Origin: an uncultured Lachnospiraceae bacterium
Lineage (GTDB): Bacteria > Bacillota > Clostridia > Lachnospirales > Lachnospiraceae
NCBI GenBank assembly: GCA_902776305.1
Contig: CACYPS010000027.1
Coordinates: 1 to 64,000, forward strand
DNA: 64,000 nt
Direction of reading: 5' to 3'
A program made the translations under genes and the position numbers. The notes below the pieces were generated by a model that saw nothing but the letters and a program-made list of their open reading frames with translations, made no database searches and was not told the origin of the DNA. Below, piece by piece: positions 54,001 to 61,300 of the stretch; the stretch's first letter is position 1; each line of letters opens with the position of its first letter.

Positions 54001-55578
54001 TCCATCGAGGATCTGGCTCAGCTGATCTATGATCTGAAAAATGCAAACAGAGACGCCAGAATCTCCGTCAAGCTCGTCTCCGAGGCAGGCGTCGGCACGA
54101 TCGCATCGGGCGTTGCCAAGGCGGGCGCACAGGTCGTTCTGATTTCAGGATACGACGGCGGCACGGGAGCCGCTCCCTACAGTTCCGTTCACAACGCGGG
54201 TCTTCCGTGGGAACTCGGCGTTGCGGAGACACATCAGTCACTGATTGAGAGCGGTCTGCGCTCGAGAGTCAGGATCGAGACGGACGGAAAACTTATGACA
54301 GGCAGGGATGTAGCCATCGCAGCGCTTCTGGGAGCGGAGGAGTTCGGATTTGCAACGGCTCCGCTGGTATCGCTCGGATGCATGATGATGCGCGTCTGCT
54401 CGAAAGATACCTGCCCGGTCGGAATCGCGACGCAGAATAAAAAGCTGAGGTCGAGATTTGCGGGGAAACCGGAGCATGTGATGAACTTCATGACATTTGT
54501 GGCCATGCAGCTCCGGGAAATCATGGCTGAACTCGGATTTAAGACCGTGGATGAAATGGTCGGAAGAACCGACTGCCTCCGGAAGCGTGACAGTTTTGAG
54601 CAGGAACATGCGCAGACGGTTTCATTTGCGGAAATCCTGAAAAAGGGATTCGCTGATGCGGAGGATAACCGTTTCGATCCGAAGAGAAGCTACGATTTCG
54701 GGCTCGAGAAGACACTCGATATGCGCTGCCTGCTGCCGTGGTTCGAGGAGCGTGAAAATGCCGGCTCCGCACAGATCTCGGTCGAGGTCAGCTCCACGGA
54801 CAGAACATTCGGAACGATTCTTGGATCGGAAATAGTCAGAAGATACGGTAGCGGATGTGCGGATCTTCCTGAGGACAGATTTCTCATTAACTGCACCGGA
54901 GGAGGCGGACAGTCATTCGGAGCTTTCATTCCGCACGGTCTGACGATCCGGCTCGAAGGCGATGCAAATGACGGCTTCGGAAAAGGTCTCTCCGGCGGGA
55001 CGCTGATTGTTAAGCCGCCGAAGGGCAGCCGGTTCAAGGCTTCCGAGAATATTATTGTCGGAAATGTCGCACTGTACGGGGCTACATCCGGGAAAGCCTA
55101 TATATGCGGCGTCGCGGGCGAGCGTTTCTGCGTCAGAAATTCCGGCGCAACTGCCGTCGCAGAAGGCTGCGGTGACCATGGTCTCGAATATATGACAGGC
55201 GGAAGAGCAGTGATCCTGGGCAGCACCGGCAAGAATTTTGCCGCGGGCATGAGCGGGGGAATCGCTTACGTGCTGGATAGGAACCACAGTCTGTACCGGC
55301 GTGTGAATAAGGATATGGTCGAGCTCGAGGAGCTCAGGGACAAATATGATATCGCGGAGCTCAAGGAGATTCTCACGGATTATGTGAGGGCTACGGATTC
55401 CGGGCTCGGGAAGGAGATACTCGCGCATTTTGAGGAGGAGATCGCGTGCTTTAAGAAGGTCGTGCCGAGGGATTATCAGAGGATGATTCGGATGATCGGG
55501 AAGTATGAGGAGCAGGGGATTTCGAGGGAGAATGCGGAGCTCGAAGCTTTTAGAGAGTTGACGAGTGTGTCGGTGTGA
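51055..55578 (+). CDS. gltB: Glutamate synthase large subunit (GltB)
   Basis: I take ATG 51055 with GGGAGG nine bases upstream (the ATG at 51046 touches that site). The 1507 residues comprise a 13-residue propeptide before Cys14 (CGIGAVVKIDG), the glutaminase nucleophile; a class II amidotransferase domain to about 400; a central domain; an FMN-binding synthase domain (about 800-1190; VSEAGVGTIASGVAKAGAQV, SGYDGGTGAAPYSS) with the [3Fe-4S] cysteines around CSKDTCPVGIATQ; and the C-terminal beta-helix GXGXG domain (GGTLIV, GERFCVRNSGATAVAEG). It converts glutamine and 2-oxoglutarate to two glutamates. gltD follows after a MITE-like element. Confidence 0.96.
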   Translation: MISRLSYDREHDACGIGAVVKIDGIPEHSVMDDALSIVEKLEHRAGKDASGTVGDGVGIMLQISHAFFSFAAKEAGIELGDAGEYGVGMFFLPQEGLRRTFARRLFEVISDKAGISVIGWREVPIHPEILGDRARDCMPSIWQCFLRKPETIAKGIDFDRRLYVVRREFEQSSEDTYICSLSSRTIVYKGMFLVGQLRRFYEDLQSPDYATAIALVHSRFSTNTLPSWERAHPYRFIAHNGEINTIRGNTDRMLAREETMHSALLTADRDKIYPVISASGSDSAMLDNTLEFLYMNGMDLPLAMMTLIPEPWKNNRFMSESRKDFYHYYATMMEPWDGPAAILFTDGELFGATLDRNGLRPSRYYVTDDNRLILSSEVGVLDIAPEHIVEKSRLTPGRMLLVDTVRKKIVSDEESKEFYATSHPYGEWLDSNLIHLEDLTIPNRQVEVHTQEERDRLYKVFGYGYEEVKSYISEAAENGAEPTVSMGHDVPIASLSDNYPLMYRFFQQQFAQVTNPPIDSLREKIVTDTTVYIGSDGDLLRPRSDNCSVLEVNNPILTGVDILKIRSMKHRGFSTETVSLLYYKHTSLSRAVEHLYLSVDRAVSNGANIIILSDRGVDENHVPIPALLAVSAVEQHLVHTRKRTAVSIILESAEVRDVHQTACILGFGARAINPYLAHECIGELISLGLLDKDQHTAVMDYNKALLGGVVKIAAKMGISTIQSYQSARIFEAIGLSDEVIDKYFTGVVSRVGGIGIKELEAGIAYRHDRAFDPMGLPVDPVLDSTGFHNLRSGPGKEDHLYSPKTIVLLQQAVRTGNYDKFREYTSLVDDANHPHTLRGLLEFVPAHEPVSIDQVEPASEIVKRFQVGAMSYGSLSQEAHETIAIAMNRLGGRSNTGEGGEARDRFGTDRNSAVKQVASGRFGVTEEYLLSAKEIQIKMAQGAKPGEGGNLPAKKVYPWVAKTRCSTPGVQLISPPPHHDIYSIEDLAQLIYDLKNANRDARISVKLVSEAGVGTIASGVAKAGAQVVLISGYDGGTGAAPYSSVHNAGLPWELGVAETHQSLIESGLRSRVRIETDGKLMTGRDVAIAALLGAEEFGFATAPLVSLGCMMMRVCSKDTCPVGIATQNKKLRSRFAGKPEHVMNFMTFVAMQLREIMAELGFKTVDEMVGRTDCLRKRDSFEQEHAQTVSFAEILKKGFADAEDNRFDPKRSYDFGLEKTLDMRCLLPWFEERENAGSAQISVEVSSTDRTFGTILGSEIVRRYGSGCADLPEDRFLINCTGGGGQSFGAFIPHGLTIRLEGDANDGFGKGLSGGTLIVKPPKGSRFKASENIIVGNVALYGATSGKAYICGVAGERFCVRNSGATAVAEGCGDHGLEYMTGGRAVILGSTGKNFAAGMSGGIAYVLDRNHSLYRRVNKDMVELEELRDKYDIAELKEILTDYVRATDSGLGKEILAHFEEEIACFKKVVPRDYQRMIRMIGKYEEQGISRENAELEAFRELTSVSV

Positions 55579-55583
55579 GATAG

Positions 55584-55803
55584 GACAACTTATACTTCCC
55601 ACGCGGAATTATTGGAACAGTCTCATCATAAAAAAATGCATCGTCGGGACGCTCCCGCTCGGTCTCGCTGGCAGCGGTACTAAGAATTTTTCGGCGCCGT
55701 TGGCTTGAAAAATTCAAGTACCGGCCGCTCGACGACGCCCTCCGATCGCATTTTTAATGATGTCGACTGTGCGATGAGAATGGAGTGGGAAGTATGAGTT
55801 GTC
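55584..55803. mobile_element. MITE-like element, copy 2, between gltB and gltD
   Basis: The 220-bp element starts GACAACTTATACTTCCCAC (55584-55602) and ends GTGGGAAGTATGAGTTGTC (55785-55803), a 19-bp terminal inverted repeat with one mismatch. The interior folds back (GGTACTaaGAATTTTTC/GAAAAATTCaAGTACC) and matches, inverted, the element at 25539-25738. It holds no coding frame. It splits the gltB-gltD operon and lies 76 bp before the gltD start. Confidence 0.8.
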
Positions 55804-55878
55804 AGCTGGAAAAGTGCTGTGCGGTAGGAATGATGATTTGTGTTGTGAAGGCATAATGATAGATGGGTAGGTGAAGAT

Positions 55879-57339
55879 ATGGGAAAACAGACAGGATTTC
55901 TGGAGTACGAGAGAGTCGAAAACAATGAAGTCCCGGCGCGGGAGAGAATCCGGGGATATGAAGAATTTCACACATATTTGTCCGCCCCTGCCAGAAAGGA
56001 ACAGGGGGCGAGATGCATGAACTGCGGCGTCCCGTTCTGCCAGTCGGCGATGCAGCTTTCCGGTATGGTCGTCGGCTGCCCGCTGCACAATCTGATTCCG
56101 GAGTGGAACGACTGCATCTACAGAGGACAGGACTCGCACGCGCTGGTAAGACTCTTAAAGACGAATCGGTTCCCGGAGTTCACCGGAAGGGTGTGTCCCG
56201 CGCTGTGCGAAAAAGCATGCATTTGCGGACAATATGATGACCCGGTCACCGTGAAGGACAACGAGCTGTATCTCATCGAGAACGGCTATAAGAAGGGCTG
56301 GATGAAGAGCAACTTCCCCGCCCGGGAGAGCGGAAGGAAGGTGGCAGTCGTAGGCAGCGGTCCGTCCGGCCTGTCCTGTGCGGATGCGCTGAGAAGACGC
56401 GGGCATTCGGTCACCGTTTATGAGCGGGAGGACAGAATCGGCGGACTTCTGATGTATGGTATTCCGAATATGAAGCTCGACAAGAGCGTGATTGCCAGAA
56501 GGCAGAAACTCATGGAGGAGGAAGGCATCGTATTTAAGACCGGGGTCAATGTAGGAGGGAAAAAATCCGTTTCCCGCCTCATGAGAGACTTTGATGCCGT
56601 CGTTCTGTGCTGCGGTGCGAAGCAGCCGAGACCACTGGCAGCGGAAGGTATTGAGGGAACAGAAGGGGTCTATTTTGCGGTCGATTTTCTGAAAGCGGCA
56701 ACAAGAAATGTCCTCGGAATAGAAACGCTCCCGGAACAGTTCAACGCGAAGGACAGAGATGTTGTCATCGTGGGAGGCGGAGATACCGGGAACGATTGCA
56801 TCGGAACAGTGATCCGCATGGGCTGCAAGTCAGTGACAGCTCTCGAGATGATGCCGAAGCCACCGGCAGAGAGAACGCCGAACAATCCGTGGCCCGAGTG
56901 GCCGAAGACTTTGCGGACCGACTACGGTCATCAGGAAGCGATAGAGGTTTTCGGCGGAGATCCGAGGATATTCAGTACGACTGTGAAGCAGGTCCGAAGC
57001 GCTGAAGGGAAGATATCGGAAATCGAGACAGTTCAAGTCAGATTCGAGGACAGAAAGCTCGTCGAGGTTCCCGGAACCGAGAGAACGCTTAAGTGCGATC
57101 TGTTGCTGATCGCGGCGGGGTTCATCGGGGCTGAGAAGACCGTTCCCGACTCATTCGGTCTTGAGATGACAGGCCGGGGCGTGGTGGCAACGCCGAAGGA
57201 CAGGTATTCCACGAACATTCGGGGAGTATTTGCTGCGGGAGATATGAGAAGAGGACAGAGTCTGGTCGTGTGGGCTCTGGCTGAGGGCAGGGCGTGCGCG
57301 GCTGAGGTGGATGAGTATCTTATGATGTTGGTGGAGTAG
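55879..57339 (+). CDS. gltD: Glutamate synthase small subunit (GltD)
   Basis: A 486-residue protein with the N-terminal ferredoxin-like cysteines (CMNCGVPFCQ; GCPLHNLIPEWN; CPALCEKACICG) for two [4Fe-4S] clusters, an FAD site (VAVVGSGPSGLSCADALRRR), an NADPH site (VVIVGGGDTGNDCIGTVIRM) and a final FAD motif (GVFAAGDMRRGQSLVVWALA). It feeds electrons from NADPH to GltB. GGTAGGTGA precedes the ATG. Its separation from gltB by about 300 bp is due to the inserted MITE-like element. Confidence 0.95.
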   Translation: MGKQTGFLEYERVENNEVPARERIRGYEEFHTYLSAPARKEQGARCMNCGVPFCQSAMQLSGMVVGCPLHNLIPEWNDCIYRGQDSHALVRLLKTNRFPEFTGRVCPALCEKACICGQYDDPVTVKDNELYLIENGYKKGWMKSNFPARESGRKVAVVGSGPSGLSCADALRRRGHSVTVYEREDRIGGLLMYGIPNMKLDKSVIARRQKLMEEEGIVFKTGVNVGGKKSVSRLMRDFDAVVLCCGAKQPRPLAAEGIEGTEGVYFAVDFLKAATRNVLGIETLPEQFNAKDRDVVIVGGGDTGNDCIGTVIRMGCKSVTALEMMPKPPAERTPNNPWPEWPKTLRTDYGHQEAIEVFGGDPRIFSTTVKQVRSAEGKISEIETVQVRFEDRKLVEVPGTERTLKCDLLLIAAGFIGAEKTVPDSFGLEMTGRGVVATPKDRYSTNIRGVFAAGDMRRGQSLVVWALAEGRACAAEVDEYLMMLVE

Positions 57340-57380
57340 AAGACGGTGCATTTTCGTGACTGCAGCTATGTGAGGTTAGC

Positions 57381-57482
57381 TAAGGTCAGACGGGGGTTAT
57401 ACATTTTCCTTGCCATGTTGATATAACGGGCTTTCCGGGCAGAAAACCGTTCATTAAGGTCAGACGGGGATGATACATTTTT
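57381..57482. repeat. Direct repeat copying the end of vapC
   Basis: TAAGGTCAGACGGGG(G/A)T followed by ATACATTTT is found at 57381-57408 and at 57455-57482, period 74. The second copy includes the last codons and stop of vapC; the first duplicates them downstream. It looks like a scar of recombination or of a lost tandem toxin gene. Confidence 0.6.
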
Positions 57483-57864
57483 CATTGTATCCCGGAATTA
57501 GTTCATCATGCGTTAAAAACGAGAAGTTTTCCACCTTAGCCTGAGCAATCAATAGGCGGTCAAAAGGATCATTATGCTCTTTGATGCTATCGGGTCTGGA
57601 CAGAGTAGAAACGGACAGAATGTGTTTTTCGGCCAGACCCAAAGTATAGAATCCCGCTTCTTTACATGCCTCGGAAAAATCTTTTTCGCTGAAGGGGATT
57701 TCTCCCGGCCGTCTGGCGTGCTTTAACATAACTTCCCAGACAGATACTACACTGTAGTAAATAGTATTATCAGCGTCAAGTATCAGATCTCTTGCTTTGG
57801 CAGAAAGAAGCGGATCGTCATTCAGCGCCCAAATAGCTATGTGGGTGTCAAGAAGAATATTCAT
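57460..57864 (-). CDS. VapC-type PIN-domain ribonuclease toxin
   Basis: A 134-residue PIN protein with the acidic residues in NILLDTHIAIWALNDDP (Asp6), SVVSVWEVMLKHARRPG (Glu) and EHNDPFDRLLIAQA (Asp). The DTHIxIWxL start marks the PIN subfamily that pairs with Phd/YefM-like antitoxins. GGAGG precedes the ATG, which overlaps the antitoxin stop (ATGA). Confidence 0.9.
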   Translation of the reverse strand: MNILLDTHIAIWALNDDPLLSAKARDLILDADNTIYYSVVSVWEVMLKHARRPGEIPFSEKDFSEACKEAGFYTLGLAEKHILSVSTLSRPDSIKEHNDPFDRLLIAQAKVENFSFLTHDELIPGYNEKCIIPV

Positions 57865-58106
57865 AGTGAACCTCCTGTCAGGATATCGGAAATCTCTTCA
57901 TTATCAGAATCGAAATTTCCATAGATGTTAAACTTTCCTTTGGCAATTCCGATTCGATTGGATACAGGTACCTCATTGATTAGAGAGATTTTGGCAACGG
58001 GTTTTCCGTTGCGGGCAACCGTAATATAGTCTTCCTTTTTGGATTCTAACAGACGAATCAGTTTTGAAAACTCGGTTTTTGCTTCAAGAATGTTGACTTG
58101 CAACAT
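57861..58106 (-). CDS. Phd/YefM-family antitoxin
   Basis: I take ATG 58106 (MLQVNILEAKTEFSKLI); GGAGGTGAGC is its ribosome site and contains the alternative ATG at 58121. The 81 residues show the Phd N-terminal DNA-binding fold (VNILEAKTEFSKLIRLLESK, then DYITVARNGKPVAKI) and a C-terminal part that should neutralise the toxin. The operon promoter just upstream carries a dyad it probably binds. Confidence 0.9.
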   Translation of the reverse strand: MLQVNILEAKTEFSKLIRLLESKKEDYITVARNGKPVAKISLINEVPVSNRIGIAKGKFNIYGNFDSDNEEISDILTGGSL

Positions 58107-58126
58107 GGTGCTCACCTCCATAATAT

Positions 58127-58188
58127 GACCAGAATGACTAATCTGGTCTTTCTGACTAGAGTATATCTGTCCATGGCAGAAATATCAA
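58127..58188 (-). promoter_or_regulatory. phd-vapC promoter and operator
   Basis: On the minus strand: TTGATA (58188-58183), 17 bases, TATACT (58165-58160). Just downstream is the perfect dyad GACCAGA-N8-TCTGGTC (58127-58148), placed to block transcription, as expected for TA autorepression. The adjoining 58190-58330 carries two more small palindromes (GCCGCA/TGCGGC; CGTCAA/TTGACG) but no gene. Confidence 0.75.
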
Positions 58189-58361
58189 ATTAAATTTAAA
58201 GTAATATTTACTTTGGCGTTTACTGCGCCGGATTTGCGCCGCATCATGCGGCATATTTCCACTGCAAATCCGTGCGCATCCTCGCGGCGCGTTATTGTCA
58301 ACGTCAAATTGCTTTTGACGACTTGTCATATATTTTTAGATAAAGTATGGAGAGAGGAAAC

Positions 58362-60044
58362 ATGGCAAAATATGTATTTGTAACCGGAGGCGTCGTCTCC
58401 GGCCTCGGAAAAGGAATAACAGCGGCATCTCTGGGCAGACTTCTGAAAATGCGCGGTTTCCGCGTCGCCTGCCAAAAACTCGATCCCTACATGAATGTGG
58501 ATCCGGGAACGATGAGCCCGTTCCAGCACGGAGAAGTCTTCGTGACGGATGACGGTGCGGAGACAGATCTGGATCTCGGGCACTATGAGCGGTTCACCGA
58601 CGAGAATCTGACGCGCTACTCGAATCTCACGAGCGGCAAAGTCTATTGGAACGTCCTGAATCGTGAGCGTAAGGGTGAATATCTCGGCCAGACGGTCCAG
58701 GTCATCCCGCATATCACGGACGAAATCAAACATTTTATCTATATGGGTGCGAAAAACTCGAGCGCCGACGTTCTTATCACCGAAATCGGCGGAACCATCG
58801 GCGACATTGAAGGTCAGCCTTTTATCGAAGCAATTCGCCAGATCTCATTGGAACAGGGGCAGAAGAACTGCCTCTTTATCCATGTTACGCTGGTGCCTTA
58901 CTTGAGCGGTTCCAACGAGCATAAGTCTAAGCCGACGCAGCATTCTGTGAAGGAACTGCAGTCGCTCGGCATCCATCCGGATATTATTGTGACCCGTGTG
59001 GACAGGCCGCTGGAGCAGAGCATAAAAGACAAGATAGCGCTGTTCTGCAATGTTCAGAAGGACTGTGTCATCGAGAATAACACGATGGATTGTTTATACG
59101 AGGCTCCGCTGATGCTGCATAAACACGGGTTGGATACGGTGGTGTGCAGGGAGCTTGGGCTGGACATGCCGGAAGGAAAGTCCGGACTAGTGGATAAATC
59201 TGCCGATAAGATACCCGGCCTTGTGGAGTGGGAAGCCATGGTCGACCGGATCCATCATCCGGAATACCATACGACGATCGCGATAGTCGGGAAGTACGTC
59301 GGACTTCACGACTCATATCTTTCCGTGCGCGAGGCGCTTTACCACGGAGGATACGAGAATTCCGCCGACGTCGAAGTTCTCTGGGTCGATTCGGAGTACC
59401 TGACAGAAGAAAATGTTGACGCCGAGCTCTCACGCGCAGACGGAATCCTGGTTCCCGGCGGATTCGGTGACCGCGGCATTGAGGGGATGGTTTTAGCCTG
59501 CAGGTATGCGAGGGAGCGGAACATACCGTATTTGGGCATTTGCCTCGGAATGCAGATTTCCGTCATTGAATATGCAAGGAATGTGTTGGGGATTGCGGAT
59601 GCGAACAGCCGCGAATTTGCAGAAGTCGGAGCGAACTGCGTTATCGACCTTATGGAAGAGCAGCTGACGGTCATTCGCAAAGGCGGTACTATGCGGCTCG
59701 GCGCGTATCCGTGCAAAGTTATGCCCGGGACGCTTCTTGAGAAGACTTACGGAGTGCCGGAAATTTCGGAGCGGCACAGACATCGTTTTGAGTACAACAA
59801 CGAGTATCGTGAACGGCTGGTGGAGGCAGGTCTGTCCGTATGCGGAACTTCTCCGGACGGGCTGCTTGTCGAGGCGGTCGAGGTTCCCGCCAACAGGTTC
59901 CACATCGGCGTGCAGTTCCATCCCGAGTTCAAATCGAGACCGGACAGGGCTCATCCGCTTTTCCGGGAGTTTATTGCGGCATCGCTTGAGAGCTCTCCGA
60001 CGGGAGGGTATCCGGCAGATAATGATTTCGGAGGCGGTATATGA
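58362..60044 (+). CDS. pyrG: CTP synthase (PyrG)
   Basis: I take ATG 58362 ([18 protein letters not shown]); an ATG at 58347 lies inside the ribosome site GGAGAGAGG. The 560 residues consist of an amidoligase domain (1-270; P-loop [30 protein letters not shown]) and a class I glutamine amidotransferase domain with nucleophile Cys394 (GICLGMQ) and the His-Glu pair (FHPEF). It makes CTP from UTP and glutamine. The gene overlaps carA by four bases, which is an unusual direct coupling of CTP and carbamoyl-phosphate synthesis. Confidence 0.96.
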   Translation: MAKYVFVTGGVVSGLGKGITAASLGRLLKMRGFRVACQKLDPYMNVDPGTMSPFQHGEVFVTDDGAETDLDLGHYERFTDENLTRYSNLTSGKVYWNVLNRERKGEYLGQTVQVIPHITDEIKHFIYMGAKNSSADVLITEIGGTIGDIEGQPFIEAIRQISLEQGQKNCLFIHVTLVPYLSGSNEHKSKPTQHSVKELQSLGIHPDIIVTRVDRPLEQSIKDKIALFCNVQKDCVIENNTMDCLYEAPLMLHKHGLDTVVCRELGLDMPEGKSGLVDKSADKIPGLVEWEAMVDRIHHPEYHTTIAIVGKYVGLHDSYLSVREALYHGGYENSADVEVLWVDSEYLTEENVDAELSRADGILVPGGFGDRGIEGMVLACRYARERNIPYLGICLGMQISVIEYARNVLGIADANSREFAEVGANCVIDLMEEQLTVIRKGGTMRLGAYPCKVMPGTLLEKTYGVPEISERHRHRFEYNNEYRERLVEAGLSVCGTSPDGLLVEAVEVPANRFHIGVQFHPEFKSRPDRAHPLFREFIAASLESSPTGGYPADNDFGGGI

Positions 60045-61129
60045 TATACAGCGGAAGAGCGAGAAAACTGATTATGTCCGACGGGAGCGAGTACTTCGGC
60101 CTTGGTTTCGGAGCGGACAGCGACAGTCGGGTCTGCGAGATTGTATTCAACACTTCTCCGGTCGGGTACCAGGAGATTCTGTCTGACCCTTCATACACAG
60201 ATCAATTCGTAGTCATGGCTTACCCTCTGATCGGGAACTATGGGATCAATGATGACGATTATGAAACGAGACGCCCGACAATAGGCGGATTCATCGTCAG
60301 AGATTACAATGACTGCCCGTCCAATTTCAGAAGCAAAGCCTCGCTTTCCCAGGTCATGAAGAAACTTGGGATTCCGGGGATAACGGGACTTGATACAAGG
60401 GAAATCGTGCGCAAAATCCGTAGCCAGGGGACGCAGAAAGCTCTGATAACGGATGCAGAGCTGCCTCTTGAGGAGGGCCTGAGACTTCTCGGAGAGACGG
60501 TTCTGCCGACCGATGCGGTATCGAGGGTCAGCAGAAACTATCGTGAGAATTATATAGCCATGGATGCGAAGTATCACATTGCGGCGATTGATTTCGGCAT
60601 GAAGGAAAATATCATCCGGTCCTTCCTGAAGTGTGGATGCAGTGTGACAGTTTACCCATGGAATGTCACGGCGGACGAGGTGATGCGGGACAGACCCGAC
60701 GGCATATTTCTTTCAAATGGTCCCGGCGATCCGACCGATGTCCCTGAAGCGATAATGCTTGTGAGGGAACTGCGAGGCAAATATCCGATTTTCGGGATTT
60801 GCCTCGGTCACCAGATCATCTCGCTTGCCTGCGGCGCAGAGACTTACAAATTGAAATTCGGTCATCGCGGCGGCAATCATCCTGTCAAGGATCTTACATC
60901 CGGAAAAATACGGATCACTTCCCAGAATCACTCCTATGCGGTGGATGAGAGTACGCTTGCGGGCACCGGCCTGACCGTGACCCACAGGAACATTCTCGAC
61001 GGTACGGTGGAGGGAGTGCGGTGCGCGAGAGACCGAATCTTCAGCGTGCAGTATCATCCGGAGAGTGCGCCGGGACCTCATGACAGTATGTATCTGTTTG
61101 AGGAGTTTTTGAAGCTCATGGAGAAGTGA
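60041..61129 (+). CDS. carA: Carbamoyl-phosphate synthase small subunit (CarA)
   Basis: A 362-residue protein starting in the pyrG stop (ATGA). The N-terminal domain ([31 protein letters not shown]) precedes the class I glutaminase domain with Cys254 (FGICLGHQI) and the His-Glu pair ([13 protein letters not shown]). It channels ammonia to CarB for arginine and pyrimidine synthesis. A 171-bp palindrome-rich gap lies before carB. Confidence 0.95.
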   Translation: MIYSGRARKLIMSDGSEYFGLGFGADSDSRVCEIVFNTSPVGYQEILSDPSYTDQFVVMAYPLIGNYGINDDDYETRRPTIGGFIVRDYNDCPSNFRSKASLSQVMKKLGIPGITGLDTREIVRKIRSQGTQKALITDAELPLEEGLRLLGETVLPTDAVSRVSRNYRENYIAMDAKYHIAAIDFGMKENIIRSFLKCGCSVTVYPWNVTADEVMRDRPDGIFLSNGPGDPTDVPEAIMLVRELRGKYPIFGICLGHQIISLACGAETYKLKFGHRGGNHPVKDLTSGKIRITSQNHSYAVDESTLAGTGLTVTHRNILDGTVEGVRCARDRIFSVQYHPESAPGPHDSMYLFEEFLKLMEK

Positions 61130-61159
61130 TGGGAGAATTCATGGCGATGAGCCGGAAAG

Positions 61160-61272
61160 TACGGAAGCAGGCGCCAAACCTGCTTCTACTTCCGTAAAGC
61201 AGGGGAAGAATTCAATGCCATAAGCTCTTGATTTACGGAAGTAATTAAGATTTTGACGGCTACTTCCGTAAA
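61160..61272. repeat. Nested TACGGAAG/CTTCCGTA hairpins between carA and carB
   Basis: TACGGAAGCAGG (61160-61171 region) pairs with CCTGCTTC..CTTCCGTA (to 61196). TTTACGGAAGTA (61232-61243) pairs perfectly with TACTTCCGTAAA (61261-61272). The motif TACTTCCGTAAAGCAG also occurs as a direct repeat (about 61187 and 61261). Four copies of one octamer in alternating orientation allow two different folds. Confidence 0.7.
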
Positions 61273-61300
61273 GCAGAGAAAGAATTGAGGAAAGAACATC

